Notes under the pieces: generated by a model
Database searches by the model: none
What the model was told of the DNA's origin: nothing
Seen by the model: the letters and a program-made list of their open reading frames with translations, nothing else
Shown: positions 11,101 through 23,588 of the stretch, in pieces
Layout of the letters: each line of letters starts with the position of its first letter
Numbering within the stretch: the stretch's first letter is position 1
Source of the DNA: Niebla homalea
Taxonomy: Eukaryota; Ascomycota; Lecanoromycetes; Lecanorales; Ramalinaceae
Length of the DNA: 64,000 nucleotides
NCBI GenBank assembly: GCA_019925105.1
Contig: JAHGAU010000017.1
Coordinates: 248,001-312,000 of the forward strand
Reading direction: 5' to 3'
Made by a program: the position numbers and the translations under genes

Positions 11101-13831
11101 GGTGGGCAACAATCACTTATCGAGTTTGACTTTGCGATTTCCCAGCAGTCATCGATATGGAGTACATGCATACAAGCCAAGGCTTGCATACAAAATTGTT
11201 CGACATTTTACAAAGCGCAGAACATAATTTGCCGACCGGAAATTAGGCACCCCCCCTCATGCAAAGGTGAAACCCCCTTTTTCCACCATCGTCCAGAACG
11301 TCGCCACACGGAGTCATTCAAACACTTTATCAATGAGATCATAGTCGAAAGACTTGGCCTCTTTCGGCTTTGGCATTCGATCATCATCTTGACGACAGTG
11401 GGAGCAATACCTTAAAGAAGTCGAAAGTTCGTCCAGCGTTGAGCATGGGATCTAAGGCATTCTCCATTTTGGGCTGGCGACCAAGGCTTAGTATGTGTGG
11501 CCTTGATAAGATGCAGTGGCGCAGTCAGCCGAGGTTTGAACGTCAATTGGATATATGCGAAAACCCACAATCTAAAATTATCGTTGATGAGGTTCTTACG
11601 GCCAGTCGCAATTCGCAACACTCAAAGAACTCACAATCTCATGGCGACCATCCTGCCATTTACGCGACCAATCAGGATACACGTCGCCGACCAGCAAATT
11701 ATGCTGCAGTGATGCAGTCTGACTGTTCATGCAAGGGGCAAAACCCAAGGGAATCACGAGGGAACCCACGTGGCCTTGCTGCAGCTAGCTGTTAGGTGCA
11801 GATTGCACCATTCCAGAACGATACCCTTTTGAGCAAAGTCATTCATTGAAGACTGGCAAAACTTGCTTGTTCTCTTAGGAGCTGTTGCATTGGGGGCTTG
11901 GGGCCCATTGATTTGCTGCTTCAATTCTTCAAACCTGCATCGGTCTCGAATCTCGATGAGAAGATCTCCTCCCGAACGGGACCCTCTTTTCGTCTACTGC
12001 CGTTGTTTGGCAGACGGGGACATTTGAACACATAGTACCACCCTGGTGATTGATCATGGCGGCTACTGGAGCCAAAGTCTTTACTAGTACTCTTTACTAA
12101 GACTCTAAAGACAGTATCTATACCAATGGGCTATGAGGAGTGATGGATATACGGCTTTCCAAGCGCTCGTATGTCGAGTCTGCAATCCGGACCAACAAGA
12201 TTAAATTAGCCAAGAATCTTGGAAAACGGATGTCACGGCCGGCATCAAATCCCACCAAGCAACAATAGGTCAATAAGCTTTTTGATTGACGTGATGCTCC
12301 TCACCCACACAATCCCATCAAGACATTTCTTTATAAGAATCTCCTGTGGTTGCTTGTACAGGAAACTCGCTCGATTGCTTCGGCAACCAAAAGTCGGAGT
12401 TCAATCTGTCCGCTGCAAAGGAATGCGAACACTATGGGGCCAAGTCGCGCAGACCCCGCCTTTCGTTCAGCCCCTACCGGCATGTCTCACGTCTCAGATG
12501 TGCTGCAGTCAGCTTCCACTGCATGATCTACGACGCATCAACGAGGATCATGCTGCAGTAACAACTGCGGAATGATGCCTCGGTTGCTCATCATCCCATG
12601 AAATGCAATGGCATGAAGATGCCTACGTATCTGTCTCCTTGCTGAGCGACTAGGACTGCATGTCATTTCCACCAGACCATTCTATCGGGCTGCTCTGCCT
12701 CGGATCCCGCCAATTCTTTCCCTCCATTCGATGTCTCTCTTTCGAGACGCACTGCTAGGGTGACCACTGTCCGGAAGTTGCGCGGTAGTTCTTCTGGAGC
12801 GCACCAGGAATCAGGAAATTGACCACATTCATGCGGAAGAGTGGCATGGAAATTGGAAATAGATGGAATCCATTTCGGGCCATTTCCCACGTGGCCCTAG
12901 ACAAGGTCAATGCGTCAAAATTCACCCTTCGGGCAATCTCGCTACCGATGCAAGCCACGAATGATATCGATCCTTATAAACCTTGGCATGGATGGTCGGA
13001 TGGAAATGTGCTGCAGCCTCGACTTTGTCATGTTTCATGTCATTATTGGAAGTATTCGCCCAGACACGAAAGATAGACAGAAGATCCAGGCTTTGCCACC
13101 TTGTGACCTTATCAGTGTCCACTTTCTTGCTTATACGGCCCTGTGGCACATTGGTGCAGTAGAGGTGCAAGATGGGGGCCAATTATTAGCTTGCCAGGCG
13201 ACAACAGGTCCACTACTGCAGAACGATCTGGTCGCGCAGAGCTGAAAATACTGCAGTTGGACGTCCAGCTCCGAACCCGACAGCCACTTTTCAGGCTCAC
13301 CGCTTTTGTATACGCTTCACTGCAACGTCGCTTGGATTCGCATCAAGGACGGCTGATCCTCTCGGCGAACCATACACAAATCGACTCAACACTCTACTCG
13401 CTTATCGGATCTGCTTCAGGTGATACCTCCGACCATATCTGGGAAAGAGGGGTGCCACGCTTTGACCGCTCCTGTCTTAAGGCGTCCGCGCTGACTCCTC
13501 TGGCATGGGAACGAGACTCTCAGCCTGATGGAATCAATTACGCAAGCTGGAAAGTTGCTCAAATGCTGCTGAATACTTGCAAATCGCTCGCTCGACGGGA
13601 AGTTGCCAAGCTAGACAGAGTGTCAGTAATCTTTTCGTAATTCAAACTGGTGCATTGGATCCAATACTCACTCCAATCTTCGATGAGCGCGCCCGAACCT
13701 TTGGTTGTAGCAGCCACAAAACATACAGCAAGACACATCGTGTGCGCTCATGCCCTTGATCGCAAGTACCCAGCTCTTCTATTCCAACAAATCCTCTCCA
13801 GCGAATCGTGGACGCTTGTTGCACCGTCCAA
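8159..13831. other. gene-poor region with short unassigned frames
   Basis: Open frames here are all below about 170 residues and carry no motif I recognise. The longest are 10311-10805 minus and 13143-13640 plus. Codon composition is not convincing, and no splice model linking them into a conserved protein was found. A short imperfect tandem duplication (TCGAATGTCAAATGAAGATG) lies at 9472-9512. The region may hold decayed mobile DNA or fast-evolving orphan genes. Confidence 0.4.
9472..9512. repeat. two-copy imperfect tandem repeat, unit about 20 nt
   Basis: The unit TCGAATGTCAAATGAAGATG is followed directly by a second copy that differs by one inserted A. Confidence 0.8.
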
Positions 13832-14688
13832 TCACCCGTCCCCTGCTCCAAACCCCTCATCATCCTGCTGCCGTATCTGTGTCCCAATCCATTCTTCCAT
13901 CATCGCCTGCCCAGCCCCCCCGGCCAAGTCCCTCCCTCCCTTTATACCAGCCCCTCTTCTCTTCACCACCAAACACAGTATACGCCCGTAGATGCTGAAA
14001 CCCTCGTAGGTAGTATCAAACGCGCCCTTTTTCTTCTTCTCATCCTCCCCTTCATCTTCTTGTCGCGAAGCTACCCGTTGCCGCTGCCTCGACGTCATGG
14101 GATTCATCCGCTCGAATTCATCTCCATCATCATCATCCTCCTCCTCCTCCTCCCCACCATCGACATCCTGCACATCAACAGGCGCCCCCTCCGTCCCATC
14201 CTCCCTCTTCACCATCACTTCAACCTCATCTTCTGCAGGTATATCCCCCAGCCCTGCCCCTGCACCCCCATCCTCCTCTTCCTCCTCCCGTATCTCCACA
14301 ACCCCCATCCCATCGGGTGGAAGGCTCCTCAACTGCCTCCCCCTCACACACACAGCATGTCCCACACTCCCACCATTCCCCGCCCCACGTTCCGTCAAGA
14401 ACACACCGACCTCGAAGTCCTCCCCGACAACCGTATCCTTCGTGGCGCCGCCCCCTTCTTGCCTTTCTTGCCAGCCCGACCCCTGGCCCGGTCGTTCTCC
14501 TCGCGGAGTTTGGGCAGGACGAGCGGGCGGATGGCGGTGAGGATGCGGGCGAGGGGTGTGGTGGTGGTGGAGGACCCCCCGCCCACGCGTGTGAGCCAGC
14601 GGGGGATGTCGGAGGGATTGTCCATGTAGATCCGTAGCTCGAGGACGGAGGAGCGGGTGATACGGAGGTAGCGGCGCAGGGGGGGCAT
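13832..14688 (-). CDS. conserved ascomycete protein of unknown function, with apparent frameshift
   Basis: The frame starts at an ATG at 14688 (MPPLRRYLRIT, then ELRIYMDNPSDIPRWL and LVLPKLREEND) and enters a Lys/Gly-rich stretch. It then continues in another frame with VVGEDFEVGVFLTE, an acidic Glu/Asp-rich middle and a conserved-looking C terminus (TTYEGFSIYGRILCLVVKRRG, then GGAGQAMMEEWI). The two halves meet at a run of five C (plus strand) at 14451-14455; one more base there would join them. I recall this architecture as a conserved, uncharacterised ascomycete protein, but I cannot name a function. The change is either a sequence error or a real break; a 43-nt intron is possible but lacks a branch site. 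Confidence 0.6.
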
Positions 14689-15083
14689 TGTTGGCAATGT
14701 GGTGTGGTCCGAAGCTTATTGAGGCAACGAAAGACAGGCTTGCGACAACAACGCTTGAAGAGCCCCTCCGATGCTGGGAGGGGGGCCCTAGCGCAAGCTT
14801 TGGGGGGCTCAAGCTCCTTATCGCTTCTCTTATCTTAGGGGGGCCCTGTGAGCTTCCATAGTGCCGTTCCTGACCGCCCGGCCGAGCAAAGCTCTTTTTT
14901 CTTTCGAATGATTCACACCGCACAATTGAATTTGCATTTTCGTGCATCAGCATTTCCGATTCTGCCCATTGACCATACTCTCTTTGCCAGTCTTTGCTAG
15001 ACACAGCAGCATTGGTTTGCCATTCCCCAGTCCTTTGAAAGTACATAGTAATTCTCGATTAAAACTACCCTCACCACACAAGT

Positions 15084-15096
15084 CCCCCCCCCCCCC
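15084..15096 (+). repeat. run of 13 C just upstream of the ARG1 start codon
   Basis: Thirteen consecutive C lie two bases before the AAATG context of the argininosuccinate synthase start at 15099. Homopolymers of this length are slippage-prone in replication and sequencing. It would sit in the 5' leader. Confidence 0.85.
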
Positions 15097-15098
15097 AA

Positions 15099-17601
15099 AT
15101 GTCCAAAGGCTCGGTCTGCCTTGCCTACAGTGGTGGACTGGAGTGAGTCTGTCCCCTTCAGAAAGCACTCTGGCAGGTTGTGGCTAATCACGTTAAACCA
15201 CCGAATTTAGTACGTCCATCATCCTCGCCTGGCTGATCGAACAGGGCTATGAAGTCATCTGCTTCTGTGCCGACGTGGGACAAGAGGAGGATTTTGAAAA
15301 GGCAAAGGAGAAGGCTCTGAAGATTGGGGCGAAGAAGTGCTATGTGGAGTGAGTACACACCACGAATTAGACATTGGTTTCAGGTGGAAGCCAGAACCGC
15401 TGGGGGGTGTCAGGGGCGACGGTGGATGTGTGTGGAAACAAAGGGAGATCAGTAGATCCGGAAACAAAGGAAACCTCGAGAGCTCGAAAGCTGATGCGTT
15501 GGGCGTGCAACAGGGATCTGAGAAGAGAGTTCATCGAGGAGCAATGCTGGACTGCGGTACAATGTAACGCTGGTACGTGATGTAAAGGCTATCGAAGCGA
15601 CGAAAGCCATCACGAGGTGAATAGTGAAGGGAATATGCTGGGCAAGAAGAGACGGAGCTCTGCTAACAGGTGGCGTTCACGGTTAGTCTACGAGACTGTC
15701 TACCTGCTGGGGACGAGTCTGGCGAGACCAGTCATGTAAGGACCCCTTACCACCATGGTGACTCCGCGACATGGCTAATCAGGGCATCTACAGCGCTCGG
15801 AAACAAATCGAGATCGCAAAGAAGGAGGGGTGCATAGCGGTCTCACATGGCTGCACCGGTAAGCTGCTCCATTAAACCAATTCCTCCGGCGAGCCCATGT
15901 GGAGAGAAGTAGTCGCGTCTATGCTCGGAATTCTACACTGATCAGAGGTTTGCTGACCGTAATCAATCGCAGGGAAGGGCAACGACCAGGTGCGATTCGA
16001 GCTCGCTTTCTGTAAGTAAATACTGCAAGACTTGATGGAGTTCCGTCACAGCTTACATGATTGCAGACGCTCTGCAGCCTAGTATAAAAGGTACACATTC
16101 GCGAAGGTAGTCGACCAAAGCCCGCAAATTGACCATGGTAATAGTCATTGCCCCATGGAGAGATCCAGTATTTTAGTACGTCTCACAACAGTGTTCTTGC
16201 TGGGATGAACGGGGAACATGGAGCGCCGAGAATCCCATCACTGATCAGCGTCTTTGACCTCACAGCGAGCGGTTCGCTGGTCGAGCAGCCCTCCTTGATT
16301 ACGCCGCCGAGAAAGGCATTCCCGTCACCTCCACCAAATCCGCGCCGTGGTCAATGGATGAGAACCTTGCACACTGCTCCTATGAAGCCGGCATCCTAGA
16401 AGACCCAGAAATTACCCCTCCCGAACATATGTGGAAGTTGACGGTAGATCCGCTGAAGGCGCCTAACAAGCCCGAAGACTTTACACTCGAGTTCACGAAG
16501 GGCATCCCAACCAAACTGATGATGGAGGAAGGCGGTAAGATGAAGACGATCACAGACGCGGTCGACTTGTTCTTGGCGGTCAATGCGATCGCAAAGAGGA
16601 ATGGCGTCGGGAGAATCGATATCGTGAGTCCGCATTCAGGAGGACATGGCGTGATTGGCAAGGAGTGCACATGCTGATATAGCAACTCCGGGGCTTAGGT
16701 TGAGAATCGATTCATCGGCATAAAGTCAAGAGGCTGTTATGGTATGGCGGTGTCATTTCGATTACGTTTGGCAACGGTAGTGACCCTTTGATCAGAAACT
16801 CCTGGCTTGACCTGCCTTCGCTCGGCACACATGTTCGTTTTCTAGATTGATCTTTTGACCCTGAAAACGTGGCTGACGCTCAACAGCGACCTCGAAGGCT
16901 TGACTCTGGACCGAGAAGTCCGAGCTCTGTACGTCTGAAACCATTACCTAAGCCGTCTGTTCTGTGTACTAATAATTGAATTCGCAGTCGGGATCAGTTC
17001 GTGAGTATCCAGATGAATGTATGCCATGAAGGAGATAAGTCTGACCTGCCATTAAGGTGACATTCAACTATTCCAAAATCCTTTACAACGGCCTCTATTT
17101 CTCACCAGAACGTGAATTTCTGTCCTCGTCAATCACCGCCTCCCAGATCCGTACGTCAAACTCTTTGTGCCTTGCCTTCTCCGCGTGCACAAATTCCACC
17201 CAAACATTCCGTTGCTTTCCCAGGAATCCGCCTAAAAGCTGTGCGTTTTAAGGACCTGCTGACTCACGCTCTCACCGCAGATGTAAATGGCACCGTCCGA
17301 TGCCGCGCTTATAAAGGCACTTTCGCCGTCCTGGGTCGTAGCTCCAGCTCCGAGAAGCTATACGACATGAGCGAAAGCTCCATGGACGAGATTGGCGATT
17401 TCGCGCCCAGTGAGACTGGCGGGTTTATCGTAAGTATCATCAATGAGCTTTATTATGTTCTCTGCTCCGAAAAGATTCTTGCAGGCATAGTAAAAAGGAA
17501 AGTGTGTACAAGGGGCTGATTTCGCGGGTACACAGGGCGTGCAGGCTATTCGCTTGAAGAAATATGGCAGTATGAAGAGCGAGGCTGGGGAGAGGATGTA
17601 A
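15099..17601 (+). CDS. ARG1: argininosuccinate synthase, 16 exons
   Basis: This enzyme joins citrulline and aspartate using ATP in arginine biosynthesis. The exons are 15099-15142, 15211-15348, 15514-15572, 15687-15735, 15794-15858, 15973-16011, 16067-16090, 16145-16175, 16266-16623, 16699-16741, 16796-16832, 16887-16928, 16988-17000, 17057-17150, 17281-17429 and 17536-17601. They sum to 1251 nt and 416 residues, the normal family length, and every junction keeps phase. Hallmarks are the N-terminal PP-loop AYSGGLDTS, the block [35 protein letters not shown] and the C-terminal [19 protein letters not shown]. All introns are GT-AG. The number of introns is high for an ascomycete gene of this size, and exon 13 is only 13 nt. 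No break is seen, so the gene should be functional. Confidence 0.96.
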
Positions 17602-20187
17602 GATGGGAACAAAGAAGGTGAAGCAGACGGAAGGTGAACAAGGAAGGACAGAAAATGTCATTCAAATTTAGAATTGGGGTGAGAACCCCTGAAGAGATTG
17701 GGCAGTGAGAAAAGGGTTGGATGACTTTATGGGGATGCGCTTTTGTTTGAGGGCGACAATCTTCGAGGCTTGTCAATCTCTGGCGCGGGACACCACACCA
17801 TAGTCTGCCTCCATTTAGGTGAGGAGACAGGTGCAAGGCATCCTGGACAACTCACTGCCTTCGCCCAGTCTATTGAGCTTCTCGCATGATTCGACTGATC
17901 TCCCGAACCAACTAAGTGATAGGGTTTGATGTATCTTTCTCAGCTAACATGCCCGGGCACTCTTTTCCTCGGTCTACTTCACTGCAACATAAACTGTTGG
18001 ATTGCTGGATGGTTATCGATCATGGTATCCCAATGATGTGACCCTCGCAAGTAATGGCTTAGGCGACCCCATCAACAGTATTTGTCAAAGGGGTCCCACA
18101 AGATGAGCACACAGCTACAGCTATCGCCCCGATTGCTACCAAAACATCGATCGCGATCGACGGTGGCAAATCTTGCAGATTAAGGCTCATCAAAACTTCA
18201 CGGTCGTTCATCGGCAGGTTTGTCAATTCTGCATCTATCAAGCGACCTAAGTTGAGTTCAAATCGCAATCAATCGAAGACTACTGCACACAAACATTGCG
18301 AAGCAAGTGAGGCTCTCGATAATTCAGTTCTCCGGTGCTATTGCTAAAGAAGCTATCATTTTCTGTATGCGGTATTTATTGGCGTAGCAAGATCCTATTC
18401 AACGTTTCCCCGCTGCCTCGATCGCGTTCTGTTTTCCCTATATCACTGCCTTGCTTGCTAGGAAATTATCCGATACGAGGGTTTTGGGGGCTGTCGCATT
18501 TCTGATCCTCGATCTGGGCCCCGATTCTTGGCTTGCTAGGCTTCAGTACGTGGGCGAGATCGCCAGTCCAGAATCTTACAGTGGCCGAGGAGAAATGCCA
18601 GAGAAGACGTGCTTGGATGGTGAGATGGTTTACATGGACGGCATCCACCAGAAGCCACGCCTTGGCCGAGACAGAGCCACATCGTTGTGCGCCATCGTGC
18701 CCCCCACACCAACGCAATGCTGCCATTGCAGGATACGACGACTGCCTCAGAAGCATTCTGCTTCTCAATTGGCAGGTAATGGTATAGAGGACACTGGTGG
18801 CATCTACTTGTAACGACGTCCTGTCTTGTACCTGCGCCTGTCTCTACCTCAGGGCATCGAACTGTCGTCAAAATCCGCGGGAGATATGGAAGCTGAGGCA
18901 CTCTTGTTCTCATGTGTGCATGGGTACAACTTTCAAAAGCGAGGGGATCGCTGAGGTGACAAATTTGAAATCTTTCTCACAGGGACGCCGCGGAGATGTC
19001 TGGCATTCACGACCAGCGATCACCAGATAGGAGCAATAGACTCGGCACTGTCGCGCGTTGAAAAGAGCAAGAATTAAGGAAGTGAAAAGGAAGCCGGCAC
19101 GAACCTATCCATGGCAGAAAGCTTAGCTATGATGCAGTCCTGCATCATGGTCTTCCCACTGACACCCTGACGCTTGTCGCGCACCCATGTAAGGTCCCAA
19201 TCATTATGTATCGGCGAACTAGAGGAGGGCCAGAGCTGCTTACTTGTGGGGTGAGCATGGCAGTGTGGGGTGCGTGGCATCAGATGCTGATCAGCTTTTT
19301 CCAGAACAGGCAACTGAATATCTAGGTGCAGTCGAAATCCTAAAACAGGTATGCACTTATCCTAAAGTGGGTCTTGAGAGTGCACCCTGCATGCAAAGTG
19401 TGCTGCTGGAACTGCCGCTAGATCACGAGCTAATGCATGTGCTATTCTTCTGTCTATTTGAGGGTTTTCTGCACCACTGCATCATCTTGTGTTTGCGTCT
19501 TTTCATCTCACCACCTAGGGAGCAATGCGCCGACCAAGAAAATTCTTATCAAGCAAAGAGTTGTTCGTGTTCAACTTCTGCGGACAAAGCCCGCCGTCTC
19601 TATCTCGATGATCTTAAAGACGCTACTGCTTGGAAGGGGGGCACACTTCCGAAGATTATTGCTGTCGTCACCGAGGAACTTTGTCACGGATTCCAGTGAG
19701 TCTTATCTACCTCTAATTTCACAAGGTGGGAGGTCACACGAGTAAGGACCAGACTGTAGGTAATATTGCCTTGAATTATGCTTCTTGCCCCGCAGCTGGC
19801 CTATCTAGCGGCATCCCATTGGCGCTCTTCTTTGCCTTTGGATTTCGTTTCTTTCTCAGAGGCAATTGACTTGCATACCTTAGCGCTGGTTCATCATAGC
19901 TTATCAAAATTTCAGACATACTCATCCTGTATCCTTATCATGCAAGGTCAATGCCGGGCCTACATCCTCTTTGTAGACACTATCAGTGTCCGAGTCTGAG
20001 ATCAGCAGGCACGAATTGAGGTCGTATGTTTCCACTATGCCGAATACAGGATGTGCCTCAATTTCCTCGAGACAAAAGCCAGGGACCTCTATCACGAAGT
20101 GTGCTCAGAGCAACAGATAGCACATAGTCTCCGAGGAAACAGAAATCGCAAATTGTCAATTTAATTCCACCAAAGCAGATTGAGAGC
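17602..20187. other. intergenic region, no supported gene
   Basis: Only short, motif-free frames occur here, the longest being 19244-19699 plus. I could not link any into a conserved protein. The last part serves as the upstream region of the peroxygenase gene. Confidence 0.4.
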
Positions 20188-20197
20188 CTATATATAC
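20188..20197 (+). promoter_or_regulatory. TATA-like element upstream of the peroxygenase gene
   Basis: CTATATATAC lies about 116 nt before the ATG at 20313. It is followed by a CT/AC-rich leader typical of highly expressed fungal genes, with TCACTCC and CATCACCC stretches. Confidence 0.5.
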
Positions 20198-20312
20198 CTT
20201 GTCAATCTTCGCTCTCGATCTCGATTCACCCAAATCAAACCTTGATCACTCCACCTTTCATTGAACATCCCTTCTTTCAATACAGCACACAACATCACCC
20301 ACTCAGGATACG

Positions 20313-22038
20313 ATGCGGACAGCATCACTCCTCTACGCCCTTGGCCTGGCCAGCCTTGCAGTGGCCAGCCCTTGTCCTTTCCATACACTCCAAATAGCAG
20401 CTGCCGAAGGTCGACTCAGCGCCCGCGAGGCAGACATTGTGGACAAGATGGCTCGCGATCCATCCTACATTCCAGCCCTGGACCCAGAAGCTGCAGCTCT
20501 TATCAAACGCGCAGCAAAAGCCATCCCCGAGTCCAAGGCCAATGCAGCACCCAAAGAGGCCAGCCCTATAGAAGGGCGAGCGCTACCGATCGTTGGTGGC
20601 GGCTTGCGTAAGCCACTTATAACTCCTGGTTTCTTACCTGACATACTAATTGAAACGTTCCCGGCTAGTCAACGGTGTACTACAGCCTCTCACGGGAGCA
20701 CTCGCGGGCCTCGACGTCCCCACGCCTCAAGAATTCGGCCTTCGAGAGATTCCGGGTGATGATGCCTTTGGTGAAGCACACCAGTTCATGGCCCCTGGCC
20801 CAACCGATGTCCGAGGTGGATGCCCCACACTGAACACCCTTGCCAACCATGGCATTCTTGATCGGACGTGAGTCAGCTTTATTGCAACTTCATCTCACAG
20901 TGCACCCACTCGTTTCAACGCTAATCCATATAAGTGGTATCACTTCTTTCGCCGATGCCGCAAACGCAGTCCAGGTTGCTTATGGATTTGGCTATGATCT
21001 TTCCACAGTTCTCTCCGCTCTTGCGCTTGTTGCTGGAGGTGACTTGATCACTGGCAAATACTCCATTGGCGGTGGTGAGTCGCACTATGCTCGCTACATC
21101 CATTTCGTTCACTAATGATATCCTTGCCTCAGAGGACTCACGCGTGCCCAACACCATCGGCCCCGCCCTAGGCCTCTTCAAACACGGCACCTTCGAGATC
21201 GACGGCTCCATCACCCGGCAAGACGATTACTTCGGCAATGAAGCCACCTTCCAATTGTCCCGCTGGAACGCCCTGGTCGCGCAATCCAACGAGCTCGATG
21301 GCGGGATGTTCGGCCGCGATCTCTTCACGCGGGAACGCTACACCACCTTCAATACCGCGCGCTCCACCAACCCTGTCTTCAACGCTGGAGCCAAGCAATT
21401 CGCCGTTGGGCTCGCCGAACGAGCATTCGTCTATCGGGGCCTGCCGAACGGGACCAATCCCGACCTCGCCAATTTTGAGAACATTGCGCCCTTCTTCCTC
21501 AACGAAACGTTCCCCGAGGCCTGGTTCCGCAGGGCAACTCCTTACAGTCTCGCCAATCTCGCTCCTGATCTCGTGGATCTTTACACGGGCAACCCGACGC
21601 CCATTGGTGCCAACGAAGGGCTCAACAACTTCGTTCCGGGCGATATCAGCGAGTAAGCATTTCCAACCCCCGCCCCCCCCCAATCCAACCTCCTCCCTCA
21701 TCCATTACCAATCCAACAAAAGTCCTCGCGTCAACAATCCCAACTCCATGATTACCTTCCAGCTGACCAAACCCTCCCCTCCCAGTTTCGGCACCACCCC
21801 CAACTCCTACCTCTGTTTCCTGCTCGAAACCTTCTTCGACACCGTGCCGGGCCAGATCCAGCCGACATTGCTCTCGAACCTCGACTTGTTCACCGCGTTC
21901 GCCAATTCCGTCGTGACACCGTTCTTCCAGCCGTTTGGCTGCCCGGCGTTGATGAATTTCACCGTTGCGGGGGATAGTGCGAATTCGGCACCGGGGGTTA
22001 GTGCCGGGGGGTCGCCCGTGAATGGGGTATACCCCTGA
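20313..22038 (+). CDS. secreted heme-thiolate peroxidase/peroxygenase (chloroperoxidase family 2)
   Basis: Five exons join in phase: 20313-20607, 20669-20867, 20935-21074, 21133-21652 and 21786-22038, giving 468 residues. A signal peptide is clear (LLYALGLASLAVAS, cleavage near residue 18-19). The proximal heme ligand lies in RGGCPTLNTLANHG at about residue 150, where the family normally reads PCP; here the Pro before Cys is Gly. The acid-base/Mg block appears as EIDGSITRQDD (the E-x-D-x-S motif). A C-terminal Cys in FGCPALMNF could take part in a disulfide. Such enzymes use H2O2 to oxygenate or halogenate aromatic and aliphatic substrates outside the cell. The roughly 470 residues place it with the long-type enzymes. 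The substrate cannot be read from the sequence. Confidence 0.92.
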
Positions 22039-23553
22039 TGGGAGAAAGAGGGGGGGACGGGGCTGTTTGAGCGGGCTTGGGGGTTGTTGGAGGAGGGGTG
22101 ATTGTTGTTACGAGATTGCATTGTGGACCGTGGGATACTAATGGTTTGGTTGGAGAGTAACATTCGTTTCTTTGCACTTGATTTAACGGTATGTGAAATC
22201 TAGGGGAATGAGGCTGATACAAAATTGTGACCATGAGGAACGTGTGACGTAATTACGCAGCGGCGATTTGATATAGCAATTATAATGCCAGTCACGGTCT
22301 CCATGCAAGAAGGATACTTTATGACGCAATTCCCATCTTTCCATGAATTTTACAGGGACCAAGGGCACCAAGGTCATTCGACAGCCCAATCGCCTGCCTA
22401 TACTGTGTCTTGGCTACTCTTGGGATGTTTTTTAGCCAGCCCTGAGCCCCTATCCATTCTCACTGACCCAGCCCCTGAAACACCCTGAACTTGGTCAGAG
22501 GCAATTCTGGGAGGATGCGAACATTTGACGATTACTTCTTTCGACATCGGAAACATGTTCGTGCGTCTTTCAACAACTCCTGCGGCAAGTATGCCTGACT
22601 CATCAAATCTGTCAGTCACATTGTTTTTTTCGTTTTTGAAATGGAGATCTTTGACCTGACCGCGAGTAGCGGAACACCTAGAAAATATCCGGAGATCTGG
22701 GACTTGCATCGTTACATCCTTTTCCTTGACCCTTTCAGCCTGCCACAGCATCTCCCATTTTTATCAAGACTGGTGTATACTGAGAGAGAAGGCCCCTGCG
22801 GATTGCTGACCAATTGGGATCGATCTGGGGTATAGCGTCGTAGGGATAACGGGCTTCAGACAACATTCCTCCGCAATCGACTCCCCCTCAAGCCGAGAGT
22901 AACACGATTTCGCGTTGGAGTACTGCACAATTTCGTGGGACTCTGGCCATTCAACGAAACCTTAAGCAGCAGCACCTCTCAAAGCTGCTGGGAAAATCCG
23001 ATGGTCCTTTCTTTACCGCTGGGAAGCGAGCTTTCTCCCGCCCGAAACAAATCATGGACGTTGATGCCCTATTTCTTGGACCTTTTTCATCTACGCTGTC
23101 AATGCTGATGAGACCCGATATATATTCCTTGTTGCGGAGCGAGATGAGCTACAGACAGTCAAGAAAGCAGCAAAGTTCACACAGAAATATGCCAGCACCA
23201 TTGGGGGGGGGGGAGCATCAACGACCCAGCAATCATCCGCAACGTTGAGGAGACGAGGATCACAAACCCCCCACAACAAGGTTCACGCTACTCATATCTT
23301 TAAGCTTTGCACTAGCGACCTAGCGCTCTATAAATTTACCGGAAATCGAACGCGTTTCTTCGGTGGTGACACCCCCCCAACGCTCCACGACCTCATGACC
23401 ATTGCCTGTTCGGGGATAGCCGCTATCCTGCCGCGCGCTTCCACCGCGGTTGATGAGGTGAGGTTGGGAAATGTGGATACCTTCCTGGGCAACGGAACGG
23501 ATGATGGGTTGGCAAGCGGGGGTGACGCACCGCTTTATGACCGAGAGCCCTGT

Positions 23554-23588
<35 letters not shown>

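Noticed and set aside
13808..14629. 273-codon plus-strand frame rich in Pro, Ser and His
   Set aside because: It is the complement of the acidic conserved protein on the minus strand and has no domain.
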